This document shows positions 15,819-24,720 of a DNA stretch of 64,000 nucleotides, piece by piece. The position numbers and the translations under genes are program-made. Source of the stretch: CAZMVY01 sp964653435 (GTDB lineage: Bacteria; Planctomycetota; Phycisphaerae; UBA1845; PWPN01); NCBI GenBank assembly GCA_964653435.1, contig CAZZFA010000004.1, positions 38,152 to 102,151 of the forward strand. The letters run 5' to 3'. The notes under the pieces are model-generated. The model saw only the letters and a list, made by a program, of their open reading frames with translations. It did no database searches and was not told the origin of the DNA. Position 1 is the stretch's first letter. Every line of letters begins with the position of its first letter.

Positions 15819-18536
15819 ATGGGCAACGCCGGACACAACTACCGCGCCGCGAAGTCGCTGGCCGACCTGACGCCGGCGATGCGACAGTACGCCGAGCAGA
15901 AGGCGCTCGTGCCGGAGGCGATCCTGCTGTTCCGGATGGGCGACTTCTACGAGATGTTTTACGAGGATGCGATCGCGGCGAGCCGCGTGCTCGGGATCGC
16001 GCTGACCTCGCGCGACAAAGGCGAGAACCCGACGCCGCTCGCCGGGATTCCCTACCACGCGCTCGACAGCTACCTGGCCAAGCTCGTCCGGGCCGGCTAC
16101 AAGGTGGCGATCAGCGAGCAGGTGGAGGACCCGAAGACGGCCAAGGGGGTTGTGAAGCGCGAGATTGTGCGGATCGTCACGCCCGGCACGCTGACCGACG
16201 AGACGCTCATGGACGAGCGGGCGGACCAGCTCCTGGCGGCGGTCTGCACGCGCGGGCGCGACGTCGGCATCGCCTGTCTCGATCTGGCGTCGGGACACTT
16301 TTTCGTCGAGGTGCTGCCGGAGAAGCCGGCGATCGACGAACTGGTCCGGTGGCGGCCGGCGGAGCTGCTCGTCGCCCAGTCGCCGATCGACGAGCCCGAT
16401 CCCCTCGTGCAGACGTTCCGCACGATCAGCGAGGCGGCGGTCACGCCGCGTCCGGCCCACCACTTCGACCCGCGCTACGCCGAGGAGGTGCTGCACCGGC
16501 ACTTCGAGGTGGCCACGCTCGCCGGCTTCGGCTTCGACGCGATGGATTGTTCGCTCTGCGCGGCGGGGGCGCTGCTCGAGTATGTCAACGAGACGCAGAA
16601 GACGAGCGCGCGGCACATCCTCCGCATCACCCGCCGCGACACCGGCGAGTTCGTGCGCATCGACCAGGCGACATGGCGTTCGCTCGAAATCGAGCAGACG
16701 CTCCGCGGGGCGGCGTTCGAGGGCTCGCTGCTCAACGCGATCGACCGCACCGCCAACCCGATGGGTACGCGCTGCCTGCGGCGGTGGCTGCGGTCGCCGT
16801 TGCGGTCGATCGAGCAGATCAACCGGCGGCTCGACGCGATCGCAGACCTGCGGAGCGACCGCGGCCGGATCGCCGCGATCCGCAAAGAACTTCGCGAGCT
16901 GGGCGATCTGGAGCGGATCACGGCCAGGCTGGGCGTCGGGCGCGCCTCGCCGCGCGACCTGGCGGGCGTCCGCAGGGCGCTGGAACGGCTCAGGGTGATT
17001 CGCCGACTGCTGGGGGCTCGTGCAGCGGATGACGGTCCGCACAGCGGACCCTGCGCCGCCGAAGAGGCGGGCGGGCCGCCCGTTCCCGGGACGGTCCTCG
17101 GCGCTCCTGTGGCGCTGCTGGCCGACCTTGTCGAACAGGCCGCGGAACTGCCCGAGCTCTGTTCGCTGCTTTCGCGGGCGCTGCGGCCGGTGCCGCCGTT
17201 GACCGTTCGCGAGGGCGGGATGATTGCCGACGGCTTCGACGCCGAGCTGGACCGCCTCCGCGGCATCGCCACGGGCGGGCAGGAGTGGCTTGCCGAGTTC
17301 CAGGCGCGCGAGGCCCGTCGGACGGGCATCGCGTCGCTGAAGGTCGGCTTCAACAGCGTCTTCGGCTACTACATCGAGGTCAGCAATGTCCATCGGGATC
17401 GCGTTCCGCCGGAGTACGTCCGCAAGCAGACGGTCAAGAACGCGGAGCGATACATTACCGACGAGTTGAAGCAGCACGAAACCGAGGTGCTGACGGCGCA
17501 GGAGCGGGCCAACGACCTGGAGTATCGGATCTTCGAGCGGATTCGCGACGAAACCGCTGCGCACATCCCCGCCCTGCAGCGGATCGCCGACGCGATCGGG
17601 CAGATCGACGCGCTGGCGGGCCTGGCTGAGTTGAGTTACGAGCGGAACTACGTCCGGCCGGAACTGGTGGATTCGCCCGTGCTGGAGGTCAAGGAGGGGC
17701 GGCACCCCGTGCTGGAGGGGATGCTCGGCGAGCGGTTCGTGCCGAACGACGGTTCGCTGGATGCGGCCGGGTCGCGCCTCATTCTGCTCACCGGCCCGAA
17801 CATGGCCGGCAAGAGCACCTACATCCGTCAGATGGCCCTGCTTACGTTGCTCGCGCAGATCGGCAGTTACGTTCCGGCGGCGGCGATGCGGGTCGGTCCG
17901 GCCGACCGCATCTTCGCCCGCGTCGGGGCGAGCGACGAGATCGCCCGCGGGCAATCGACCTTCATGGTCGAAATGACGGAGGCGGCGAACATCCTCAACA
18001 ACGCCACGGCGAACAGCCTCGTCATCCTCGACGAGATCGGCCGCGGCACGAGCACGTTCGACGGCCTGGCGCTGGCGTGGGCGGTTACCGAGCACCTCGC
18101 GACGCAGACGCGGTGCCGCACGCTCTTTGCCACGCACTACCACGAACTGACGGAACTGGCCGGTTTGCTCGAGGGAGTGCGGAACTGCAATGTGGCCGTG
18201 CGCGAGTGGAAGGACGAGATCATCTTCCTGCACAAGATCGTGGACGGCCCGGCGAGCAAGAGCTATGGCGTACACGTGGCCCGGCTGGCGGGCGTGCCGC
18301 CGTCGGTGATCGCGCGGAGCCGCGAGGTCCTCGCGGAGCTCGAGAAGAACTTTTCCCGCGAGTCGCACACGCCCAGGATGGCCGCCCGCAAGACGCGGAA
18401 CGACGGCCAGATGTTCCTTTTCGGCGACCCGGCCGACGAGATCCGGCAGGAACTCGCCCGGATCGACCTGAACCGCCTCACGCCGCTCGATGCGTTGGAG
18501 CTGCTCAAGAGGCTGCAGGATCGAGCCAGGGAGTAA
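15819..18536 (+). CDS. mutS: DNA mismatch repair protein MutS
   Basis: A protein of 905 residues, close to the usual 850-900. MutS dimers recognise mismatches and use ATP to license MutL in post-replicative repair. The mismatch-binding Phe-x-Glu lies in GDFYEMF (about 41-47). Middle domains follow, then Walker A GPNMAGKST (about 658-666), the QSTFMVEM signature and Walker B LVILDEIGRGTSTFD (about 735-748), and a final helix-turn-helix (TPLDALELLKRLQ). A stretch of about 30 Gly/Pro/Ala residues at 397-428 interrupts the core domain and looks like a lineage-specific loop. No Shine-Dalgarno is seen; ATG 15819 was chosen over in-frame GTG 15813. No mutL is nearby. Confidence 0.96.
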   Translation: MGNAGHNYRAAKSLADLTPAMRQYAEQKALVPEAILLFRMGDFYEMFYEDAIAASRVLGIALTSRDKGENPTPLAGIPYHALDSYLAKLVRAGYKVAISEQVEDPKTAKGVVKREIVRIVTPGTLTDETLMDERADQLLAAVCTRGRDVGIACLDLASGHFFVEVLPEKPAIDELVRWRPAELLVAQSPIDEPDPLVQTFRTISEAAVTPRPAHHFDPRYAEEVLHRHFEVATLAGFGFDAMDCSLCAAGALLEYVNETQKTSARHILRITRRDTGEFVRIDQATWRSLEIEQTLRGAAFEGSLLNAIDRTANPMGTRCLRRWLRSPLRSIEQINRRLDAIADLRSDRGRIAAIRKELRELGDLERITARLGVGRASPRDLAGVRRALERLRVIRRLLGARAADDGPHSGPCAAEEAGGPPVPGTVLGAPVALLADLVEQAAELPELCSLLSRALRPVPPLTVREGGMIADGFDAELDRLRGIATGGQEWLAEFQAREARRTGIASLKVGFNSVFGYYIEVSNVHRDRVPPEYVRKQTVKNAERYITDELKQHETEVLTAQERANDLEYRIFERIRDETAAHIPALQRIADAIGQIDALAGLAELSYERNYVRPELVDSPVLEVKEGRHPVLEGMLGERFVPNDGSLDAAGSRLILLTGPNMAGKSTYIRQMALLTLLAQIGSYVPAAAMRVGPADRIFARVGASDEIARGQSTFMVEMTEAANILNNATANSLVILDEIGRGTSTFDGLALAWAVTEHLATQTRCRTLFATHYHELTELAGLLEGVRNCNVAVREWKDEIIFLHKIVDGPASKSYGVHVARLAGVPPSVIARSREVLAELEKNFSRESHTPRMAARKTRNDGQMFLFGDPADEIRQELARIDLNRLTPLDALELLKRLQDRARE

Positions 18537-18665
18537 GACCCCCGCACGGCAGACCCGCCGGTTCCACGCGGGCCGGCAATGTCGAATGACGAAGCCCGGC
18601 GAAGGAAGCTCGCATGGCGGAACCGGAAGGCTTGCGCCATCGGGCTTGCGCGTATTCGCCAGTCG

Positions 18666-20624
18666 TCATCTGCCCGACGGGTTCTTCGCCGGGGGCCTGG
18701 CCAGATCGCGGATTCGCTCCGCCATGTCTGTCCCGTGAATCTCAACGGCGAGAACCTTGCCGTCGGGGCCGATCAGAACGTTGAAGGGGATGAACTTCAC
18801 GCCGAAGATTCCGGCCGTCGTCTCCGCGCCGCTGTCCGGGCCGGCGACGAGCGGCCAGGTGAGTTTCTCCTGTTCCGCGAATGTCTTGACGGCCTCGGCC
18901 GTGGCGTCCAGGCTGATCCCGAGCATCAGGAAGTCCGATCGCGATTTCATCTCGGCGTAGAGCTGCCTGAGCCTCGGCATCTCCGCGCGGCACGGCGGGC
19001 ACCACGTCGCCCAGACATCGACGAAGACGTATTTGCCGCGGAGCTTCGAGAGCGGGTATCGCGTGCCGTCCAGTGCGGTTACGCTGAAGTCCGGCGCGGG
19101 TTTGCCCACTTGCAGCGCCTCGCTTCGCGCGGCGGCCTCCTCGGCGGCCCCCGCCGTCGTCGGCCTTCGTGCCGGCTCAAGCGTGAAGCGATAGTCGGTC
19201 TTCCCCGCCGTGAGGACCCGGCCTGAGAGCCGTCCTCCGCCGGGCCGGAAAAACGCGAACTCGATCGGCCCGTCGGGAGCATGTTCGAACGCGAAGCGGC
19301 CCTGCTCGTCGGTAAGCGCCCGCAAGCCGATGACGTCGCGATCGCGCCAGCGGGTGCAGACTACCTGCACCTGATCGAGCGGCTTGCCCGCTTCATCCAC
19401 GACGATGCCGGCCAGCGGCTTGCCCCGGGACAGGCGGATGGGAATTCGCCGCGTCCAGCCCGCCCGCGCCTCGTCATCCAGAAGCTCGGGGGCGTAATCG
19501 GGATGCTGGACCGCCACGGTGATCCGCCCGGGCGCAACACCGGCGATCTCGAAGTTCCCCTCCGCGTCCGTCCATTCGATGCATGTGCCGCCTCGCCCCG
19601 CGACAACCACGATCCGCGCCCCGTTCACCGGTCGTCCGTCGGCCGCATCCGTGACCCGGCCGGCCACCCTCCCGCCACGGGGCAGTATCAGCGTGTAGGC
19701 GGCCGGGCGGCTTGCCGACGGCATGGTTTCGGGCGTAGCGGTTGCCTCGTCGAGCGCCAGACTGACCGCGGCGTCCGCCATTCGCATGCCGTCGGGATGC
19801 CTCGCCCGCCATGCGATCTCCGTCGTGTCCTTCGCGATTCCATGCAGATCGGCCCGGCCGTCCGCGTCGGTCGTCGCGGAGAAGGTATCATCTCCCGCCT
19901 CGACCTCGATTTCCGCCTCCGCCACGGGCTCGCCTCGGTCGTTCACGAGTCGCACCCGCACCGGCCGTTCCGGCGCCAGCCGGACGTGAACCTCGGCCGT
20001 GTCGGGCTCGACGCGAATCCGCTGCCGTTGGCGTCCGAAGCCCGGCCGCGAGACGACAAGCACGCCGGCGCCGGCCGACAGGCCCCGCAGCTCGAACCGG
20101 CCGCGATCGTCGGTCCTGCCTTCCCACCGGCGATCCTGTATGTCGATGCGTACGTCCGCATCACTGACCGGCCGGCCCGTCTCGGCGGCCACGACCGTTC
20201 CGCGGACCGACAGCGTCCCGACCATCTCGACGTCGACGAAGGTCTCTCGCTCGCCGGGCTCGAACTCGACGGGCGCGAAGAATACGGCGAATCGTTCCTT
20301 CTTCACGCGGACGAAGAGCTTTCCGGACGGCGCGCCCGGCAGCCGGATGCGGAAGTCGCCGGTCCTGTCGCTGGCAGCCTGCCCGAGCACGCGTCCCTGG
20401 GTTTTCTCGTCGCCGCCGCTCTCCACCTGGACGCAGGCCCCCTCGATCCCGGAACCGGCGGCATCGAGAGCCTGGCCGACGACGACCCACTCGTTGTCGG
20501 GAGATGCGGGCGGGGCCGGCTGTGCGCGTGCGGGGAACGATCCCAGGATCGCGACGAGGCTCGCCGCAGTGGCAAGGGCGGCCGCCGGCATCGCGCCGTC
20601 TGACCGTGAGGCGGATGGGTACAT
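18666..20624 (-). CDS. secreted carboxypeptidase-regulatory-repeat protein with TlpA-like thioredoxin domain
   Basis: A 652-residue protein from ATG 20624 with GGAGGG upstream. Signal peptide about 1-34. Residues 45-480 contain about five beta-sandwich units of the carboxypeptidase regulatory/SdrD-B type, each with a G-x-V-x-D-x-x-G-x-P-(V/I)-x-G-A-x-V opening and a T-D-x-x-G-x-F turn. From about 510 there is an AlkC/TlpA-type thioredoxin domain: GKPAPDF, LSKLRGKYVFVDVWATWCPPC (active CxxC near 540), and cis-Pro region FIPFNVLI. It is probably exported and anchored by its repeats, reducing or exchanging disulfides of other envelope proteins. It is convergent with mutS and has no cytochrome-biogenesis neighbours. 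This fusion is common in planctomycetes; its client is unknown. Confidence 0.82.
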   Translation of the reverse strand: MYPSASRSDGAMPAAALATAASLVAILGSFPARAQPAPPASPDNEWVVVGQALDAAGSGIEGACVQVESGGDEKTQGRVLGQAASDRTGDFRIRLPGAPSGKLFVRVKKERFAVFFAPVEFEPGERETFVDVEMVGTLSVRGTVVAAETGRPVSDADVRIDIQDRRWEGRTDDRGRFELRGLSAGAGVLVVSRPGFGRQRQRIRVEPDTAEVHVRLAPERPVRVRLVNDRGEPVAEAEIEVEAGDDTFSATTDADGRADLHGIAKDTTEIAWRARHPDGMRMADAAVSLALDEATATPETMPSASRPAAYTLILPRGGRVAGRVTDAADGRPVNGARIVVVAGRGGTCIEWTDAEGNFEIAGVAPGRITVAVQHPDYAPELLDDEARAGWTRRIPIRLSRGKPLAGIVVDEAGKPLDQVQVVCTRWRDRDVIGLRALTDEQGRFAFEHAPDGPIEFAFFRPGGGRLSGRVLTAGKTDYRFTLEPARRPTTAGAAEEAAARSEALQVGKPAPDFSVTALDGTRYPLSKLRGKYVFVDVWATWCPPCRAEMPRLRQLYAEMKSRSDFLMLGISLDATAEAVKTFAEQEKLTWPLVAGPDSGAETTAGIFGVKFIPFNVLIGPDGKVLAVEIHGTDMAERIRDLARPPAKNPSGR

Positions 20625-20758
20625 GGCGTCCCTCCGGTTCCGGACCGACGCCTGATTCTACCTCCGCTCGATGCGCAGGCAATCGCCGCCGCCCGCTCCG
20701 GCAAGGGGCGATTGGCGACCGGACGGAGCGGGGCAGGCCGTTTCCGAACGTCCGGTGC

Positions 20759-20764
20759 TATAAT
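20759..20764 (+). promoter_or_regulatory. extended -10 promoter of the radical SAM gene
   Basis: TGCTATAAT, a perfect extended -10 with TATAAT at 20759-20764, ends 40 bp before the ATG at 20805. No good -35 is seen at 16-18 bp, as is usual for extended -10 promoters. Pattern only. Confidence 0.5.
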
Positions 20765-20804
20765 GGCAGTTGGAAACACGACGTGCATCCCTGAGGGTAC
20801 CATC

Positions 20805-21932
20805 ATGTCGGGAACCATCGCTCTGAAGGAGCTTCTCAGTCGGCACACGATGCCGTCGGCGCCGCAGCTCGCGAGGCGCGAGGATGGGAGCATCCGATGC
20901 CTGGCGTGCGGCCACCGATGCCGGATCCAGGAAGGCAAGGCCGGCGTCTGCCGCGTGCGGTTCGTTCGCGACGGCGAGCTTCGCGTGCCCGCCGGCTACG
21001 TCGCGGGATTGCAGATCGATCCGATCGAGAAGAAGCCGTTCTACCACGCCTTCCCGGGCTGCGATGCGCTCTCCTTCGGCATGCTCGGCTGCGACCTGCA
21101 TTGCAGCTACTGCCAGAACTGGATCACGAGCCAGGCGCTCCGCGACGACCAGGCCGTCGCCATGCCGCGCTTCATCCGAGCCGAACAGATCGTCGAGATG
21201 GCCGTCAAACGCCGCACGCCGGTCATGGTCAGCACCTACAACGAGCCGCTGATCACGGCGGACTGGGCCGTCGAGGTGTTTCGGCTGGCGCGGCAGCACG
21301 GCATCGTCTGCGGGTTCGTCTCCAACGGGAACGCCACGCCGGAGTGCCTCGAGTTCATCCGCCCGTACGTGGATCTCTACAAGATCGACCTGAAGTGCTT
21401 CAACGACGGCAACTACCGCCGCCTCGGCGCCCCGCTGGAGAATATTCTGCGCACGATCCGGCTTGTCAGGCAGATGGGCTTCTGGACGGAGATCGTCACG
21501 CTCCTCGTTCCCACGTTCAACGACAGCGATGAGGAGCTCAAGCAGATCGCCGGGTTCCTGGCGGGCATCTCGCCGGAGATCCCGTGGCACGTGACCGCCT
21601 TTCACCCGGACTACAAGATGACCGGGCCGCCCGCCACGCCGATCGAGACGCTGCTCCGCGCGTATGAGATCGGCCGGGCCGCGGGGCTGAAGTTCGTGTA
21701 CGCCGGCAACGCCCCCGGTGCGGTCGGCGATCGGGAGAACACGTACTGTCCGAACTGCAACGGGCTGCTCATCCGGCGGTACGGCTTCCATGTCGAGAAG
21801 AACCGCATGAAGGGAGGAGCATGTCCCGATTGCGGCGCCCGGATTCCGGGGGTCTGGGAAGCCTCCGCTTCGAAGGTCAGCGAGGGTACGGGCACCCCGC
21901 TGCCGGTGCGTTCCGAGCAAGGCGCGAAGTGA
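20805..21932 (+). CDS. amrS: AmmeMemoRadiSam system radical SAM enzyme (AmrS family)
   Basis: A 375-residue protein from ATG 20805, seven bases after GAGGG (20793-20797). The radical SAM cluster motif is C96-x3-C100-x2-C103 (CDLHCSYC). An N-terminal zinc-like site (CLACGHRCRIQEGKAGVC), the KKPFYHAFPG motif and STYNEP, FVSNGNATPE, DLKCFNDGNYRRLGA strands identify the AmrS branch, related to pyruvate-formate-lyase activases. It also has a C-terminal four-Cys ribbon (CPNCNGLL and CPDCGARIPG). AmrS usually occurs with Memo and AMMECR1 proteins in a trio of unclear function; neither partner is visible here. The following glycosyltransferase starts about 200 bp downstream on the same strand. Confidence 0.85.
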   Translation: MSGTIALKELLSRHTMPSAPQLARREDGSIRCLACGHRCRIQEGKAGVCRVRFVRDGELRVPAGYVAGLQIDPIEKKPFYHAFPGCDALSFGMLGCDLHCSYCQNWITSQALRDDQAVAMPRFIRAEQIVEMAVKRRTPVMVSTYNEPLITADWAVEVFRLARQHGIVCGFVSNGNATPECLEFIRPYVDLYKIDLKCFNDGNYRRLGAPLENILRTIRLVRQMGFWTEIVTLLVPTFNDSDEELKQIAGFLAGISPEIPWHVTAFHPDYKMTGPPATPIETLLRAYEIGRAAGLKFVYAGNAPGAVGDRENTYCPNCNGLLIRRYGFHVEKNRMKGGACPDCGARIPGVWEASASKVSEGTGTPLPVRSEQGAK

Positions 21933-22133
21933 CGCCCGCCGGGAATCGTGCGGCGGCGTGGCACGTTCCGCAGAGTCGAACCGCCCCCTCCGGGCAGGAG
22001 CGGACTTGCGGAATCCGTCGCGCACCCGGGTCGTGCCGCGCTTGAGGGCGTTGTCTGGCGCCTGTACGATGCGTGCCCGACGTGGGCGCGAGCGGCGGGG
22101 GACGGCGTCGGGGCCGGCGACGAGGGCGGACAC

Positions 22134-23129
22134 GTGAGCGAGCAGGCCTCTGGCAGGATCATCATCTGCATCCCGATTTATGACGATTGGGAATCGGCGG
22201 CGCAGCTCATCCGGCGGATCGACGCGGCGCTGGCCCGCCTGTCGCTGCGCGCGGACGTCGTACTGGTGGATGACGGGTCGCACGAGGCTCCGCCCGCGCG
22301 GCTGGCCCTGCGCGCGGAGGCGCTGGCGGGCGTGGAGGTCCTGCGGCTGCGCCGGAACCTGGGCCACCAGCGGGCGATCGCGATCGGCCTGAGCTTCATC
22401 GAGGAGCAGCGCCCGTGCGACTCGGTGGTCGTCATGGACGGGGACGGGGAGGACGCCCCGGAGGACATCGGGCGGCTGATCGAGCGGTCGCAACGGTTGC
22501 AGCAGTCGCCGACGGGGGAAGGCAAACCGGTGATCTTCGCGAAGCGGGGCCGCCGTTTCGAGAGCGCGGTGTTTCGCCTTTGTTACCAGGCGTACAAGAT
22601 CGTTCACCGGCTCCTCACGGGCCGGGCGGTGGAGGTAGGCAACTTCAGCGTCGTGCCCGCCGAGCAACTCCGCCGGCTCGTCGGCGTCTCGGAGATGTGG
22701 AACCACTACGCCGCATCGGTCTACAAAGCGCGGATTCCGTGCGATCTCGTGCCGATCGACCGCCGCCGCCGGATCGCGGGCCGCTCGAAGATGAACTTCG
22801 CCGGACTGGTTACACACGGGCTCAGTGCGATCTCGGTTTTCGCGGACACGGTCGGCGTGCGGCTGCTGCTGGTCAATGCCGCGCTGGCTGCCTTGAGCGT
22901 GGCGGGATTGACTGCGGTCGTTCTGATCCGCCTGTTCACGCGACTGGCCATCCCGGGATGGGCCACCGTGGCGGCAGGGTGCCTGCTCATCATCCTGTTG
23001 CAGGCGTTCCTGATGTCGCTGGTCTTCGTGTTCATCACGCTGCAGGGACGACAGGGCTCCACCTTCCTGCCCGTCCGGGATTATCGGTACTTCGTCCACC
23101 GCGTAGATCGGATCGAGCTGGATGGCTGA
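22134..23129 (+). CDS. family 2 glycosyltransferase with C-terminal membrane segments
   Basis: A 331-residue protein from GTG 22134, chosen for the GAGGGCGG site at 22122-22129; the frame stays open further upstream. The GT-A fold begins IIICIPIYDDWES, with DDGS at 46-49 and the metal-binding MDGDGED at 101-107. Two hydrophobic helices near 243-300 (around VRLLLVNAALAALSVAGLTAVVL and ATVAAGCLLIILLQAFLMSL) place it in the inner membrane, like DPM1/GtrB polyprenyl-phosphate glycosyltransferases. Its stop overlaps the next start by 8 bp, so it is almost certainly co-expressed with the methyltransferase. The pair probably modifies a lipid-linked or surface glycan; sugar and acceptor are unknown. 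Confidence 0.82.
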   Translation: MSEQASGRIIICIPIYDDWESAAQLIRRIDAALARLSLRADVVLVDDGSHEAPPARLALRAEALAGVEVLRLRRNLGHQRAIAIGLSFIEEQRPCDSVVVMDGDGEDAPEDIGRLIERSQRLQQSPTGEGKPVIFAKRGRRFESAVFRLCYQAYKIVHRLLTGRAVEVGNFSVVPAEQLRRLVGVSEMWNHYAASVYKARIPCDLVPIDRRRRIAGRSKMNFAGLVTHGLSAISVFADTVGVRLLLVNAALAALSVAGLTAVVLIRLFTRLAIPGWATVAAGCLLIILLQAFLMSLVFVFITLQGRQGSTFLPVRDYRYFVHRVDRIELDG

Positions 23130-23880
23130 GCGGTACCGCTACGTCGGGCAGGAGCTGGAGCTGTTTGCTCTTGCGACGAACTGGAAGCGTTACTTCCGGC
23201 GGCACCTGCGGCCTTTCATCCGCGGGGATGTGCTGGAGGTCGGCTCGGGCATCGGCTCCGTCACCCGGGTCCTCTGCGAAGCGCATCATCGAAGTTGGAC
23301 GTGTCTGGAACCCGATGCGACGCTGGCCGGGCGGCTGGCCGGGGCGTTGCGGTGCCGACCGTTGCCCGTGCGGGTGGAAGTGCTTACGGGTACAACGGCG
23401 GACCTGCCTCCGCAGCGGCTCTTCGACTCGATTCTCTACATCGACGTGCTCGAGCACATCGAGGATGACGGCGGGGAGCTGAAAACGGCCGCCGGCCACC
23501 TTTGCCCGGGCGGCTCGCTGGTGGTGCTGGCCCCGGCACATCCGAGGCTGTACAGCGAGTTCGATGCGGCGGTGGGACATTTCCGCCGTTACGACCGGTC
23601 GTCGTTGAGTGCGGTCTCGCCCCCGGGACTGAGGATCGAGCGACTCTACTACCTCGACAGCGTCGGATGCCTTGCCTCGATGGCCAATCGCCTCCTGTTG
23701 CGCCAGGGGATGCCCACGCGTCGCCAGATCCGCCTCTGGGATGGGCTGTTCGTATCCCTCTCCCGGCTCGCCGATCCGCTGTTGGGATACCGACTGGGCA
23801 AGACGATCGTCGGCGTGTGGCGCGCCGATCGTCGGCCGCCGGCGCCCGCGTCGGCAGGTACATGTGCGTCTGTTCTGTGA
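23122..23880 (+). CDS. SAM-dependent class I methyltransferase
   Basis: A 252-residue protein that overlaps the end of the glycosyltransferase by 8 bp, indicating translational coupling. The Rossmann SAM site is VLEVGSGIGSVTRVL (motif I, about 37-51), with the acidic post-motif LEPDA, then YIDVLEHIEDD (motif IV with a DVLEH signature) and a GGSLVVLAPAH strand. The AHPRLYSEFDAAVGHFRRY stretch is typical of methyltransferases found beside glycosyltransferases in surface glycan loci. It probably methylates a sugar or lipid product of its partner. Convergent with sdhB. Confidence 0.83.
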   Translation: MAERYRYVGQELELFALATNWKRYFRRHLRPFIRGDVLEVGSGIGSVTRVLCEAHHRSWTCLEPDATLAGRLAGALRCRPLPVRVEVLTGTTADLPPQRLFDSILYIDVLEHIEDDGGELKTAAGHLCPGGSLVVLAPAHPRLYSEFDAAVGHFRRYDRSSLSAVSPPGLRIERLYYLDSVGCLASMANRLLLRQGMPTRRQIRLWDGLFVSLSRLADPLLGYRLGKTIVGVWRADRRPPAPASAGTCASVL

Positions 23881-23943
23881 GCGGACCGGGAAAGCATTGC
23901 CGGCATCGCGAGGGCAGGGCCGTGGGGGCTCCGCCTTTGGAGT

Positions 23944-24702
23944 CTACCGCCGGAGCCATTCCTTGATGGCGTGGAGGGTGGTCTGGCCGCCCAGGCGGGC
24001 GATGGATCGGGTGAGTGGGATGTCCTTGGGGCATACCTTCACGCAGTTCTGCGCGTTGCCGCACTCGGTAATCCCACCGGGCTTCATCATCTCCTCGAGT
24101 CGCTCGTGGGCGATTGCCCGCCCGGTCGGGTGGGAGTTGAACAGGACTACCTGGTTGATCAGGGCGGCGCCGACGAACGGGCTGCGCGGGTTGACCTGCG
24201 GACAGGCCTCGAGGCAGCAGCCGCACGTCATGCACCGGGCGAGGGGGTACGCCTCTTCCTGCTCCCGTTGCGAGATGGCGGGTCCGGGACCGGCGTCATA
24301 GTAGCCGTCGACCGGGACCCACGCCTTGAATCGCTTGAGGCCCTCAAACATGGACGAACGGTCGACGACGAGGTCGCGGACGACGGGGAACTTCGTCATC
24401 GGCTCGAGGACAATCGCCTTCGGATCGTATTCGAGCAGGTGATCGACCAGGGCCGTGCAGGCCTGGCGGACCTGGCCGTTGATGACCATAGTGCAGGCGC
24501 CGCAGACTTCTTCGAGGCAGTTACAGTCCCAGGCGACCGGCGCCGTGGGCGTGCCCTCGGCGGTGACCGGGTTCGCCGCGATCGCCTGCAGGCAGGAGAT
24601 CACGTTCATCTGCGGGATGTACCGGACGCGAAAGACCTGCCAGTAGGGCGCGGCGGAGGGCCGATCCTGTCGCTTGATCCGCAATGTTATGAAGTCGGGC
24701 AT
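23944..24702 (-). CDS. sdhB: succinate dehydrogenase/fumarate reductase iron-sulfur subunit
   Basis: A 252-residue protein, last gene of a sdhC-sdhA-sdhB set on the minus strand, starting 18 bp after the sdhA stop. It carries electrons from the flavin of SdhA to the membrane subunit. The [2Fe-2S] site is CNCLEEVCGACTMVINGQ with a further Cys in VRQAC. The C-terminal ferredoxin half has CMTCGCCLEACPQ for [4Fe-4S] and CGNAQNCVKVCPKDIPL for [3Fe-4S]. ATG 24702 was chosen; an in-frame GTG at 24714 is possible and neither has a clear ribosome-binding site. Wording and operon order match the Bacillus/epsilon-like type B enzymes. Confidence 0.93.
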   Translation of the reverse strand: MPDFITLRIKRQDRPSAAPYWQVFRVRYIPQMNVISCLQAIAANPVTAEGTPTAPVAWDCNCLEEVCGACTMVINGQVRQACTALVDHLLEYDPKAIVLEPMTKFPVVRDLVVDRSSMFEGLKRFKAWVPVDGYYDAGPGPAISQREQEEAYPLARCMTCGCCLEACPQVNPRSPFVGAALINQVVLFNSHPTGRAIAHERLEEMMKPGGITECGNAQNCVKVCPKDIPLTRSIARLGGQTTLHAIKEWLRR

Positions 24703-24720
24703 AGTCGCTGCCACAAGCCG

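Noticed and set aside
16997..17102. Possible frameshift in mutS at the low-complexity insert
   Set aside because: The frame remains open on both sides and downstream MutS motifs are in the same frame, so it is an in-frame loop rather than a break.
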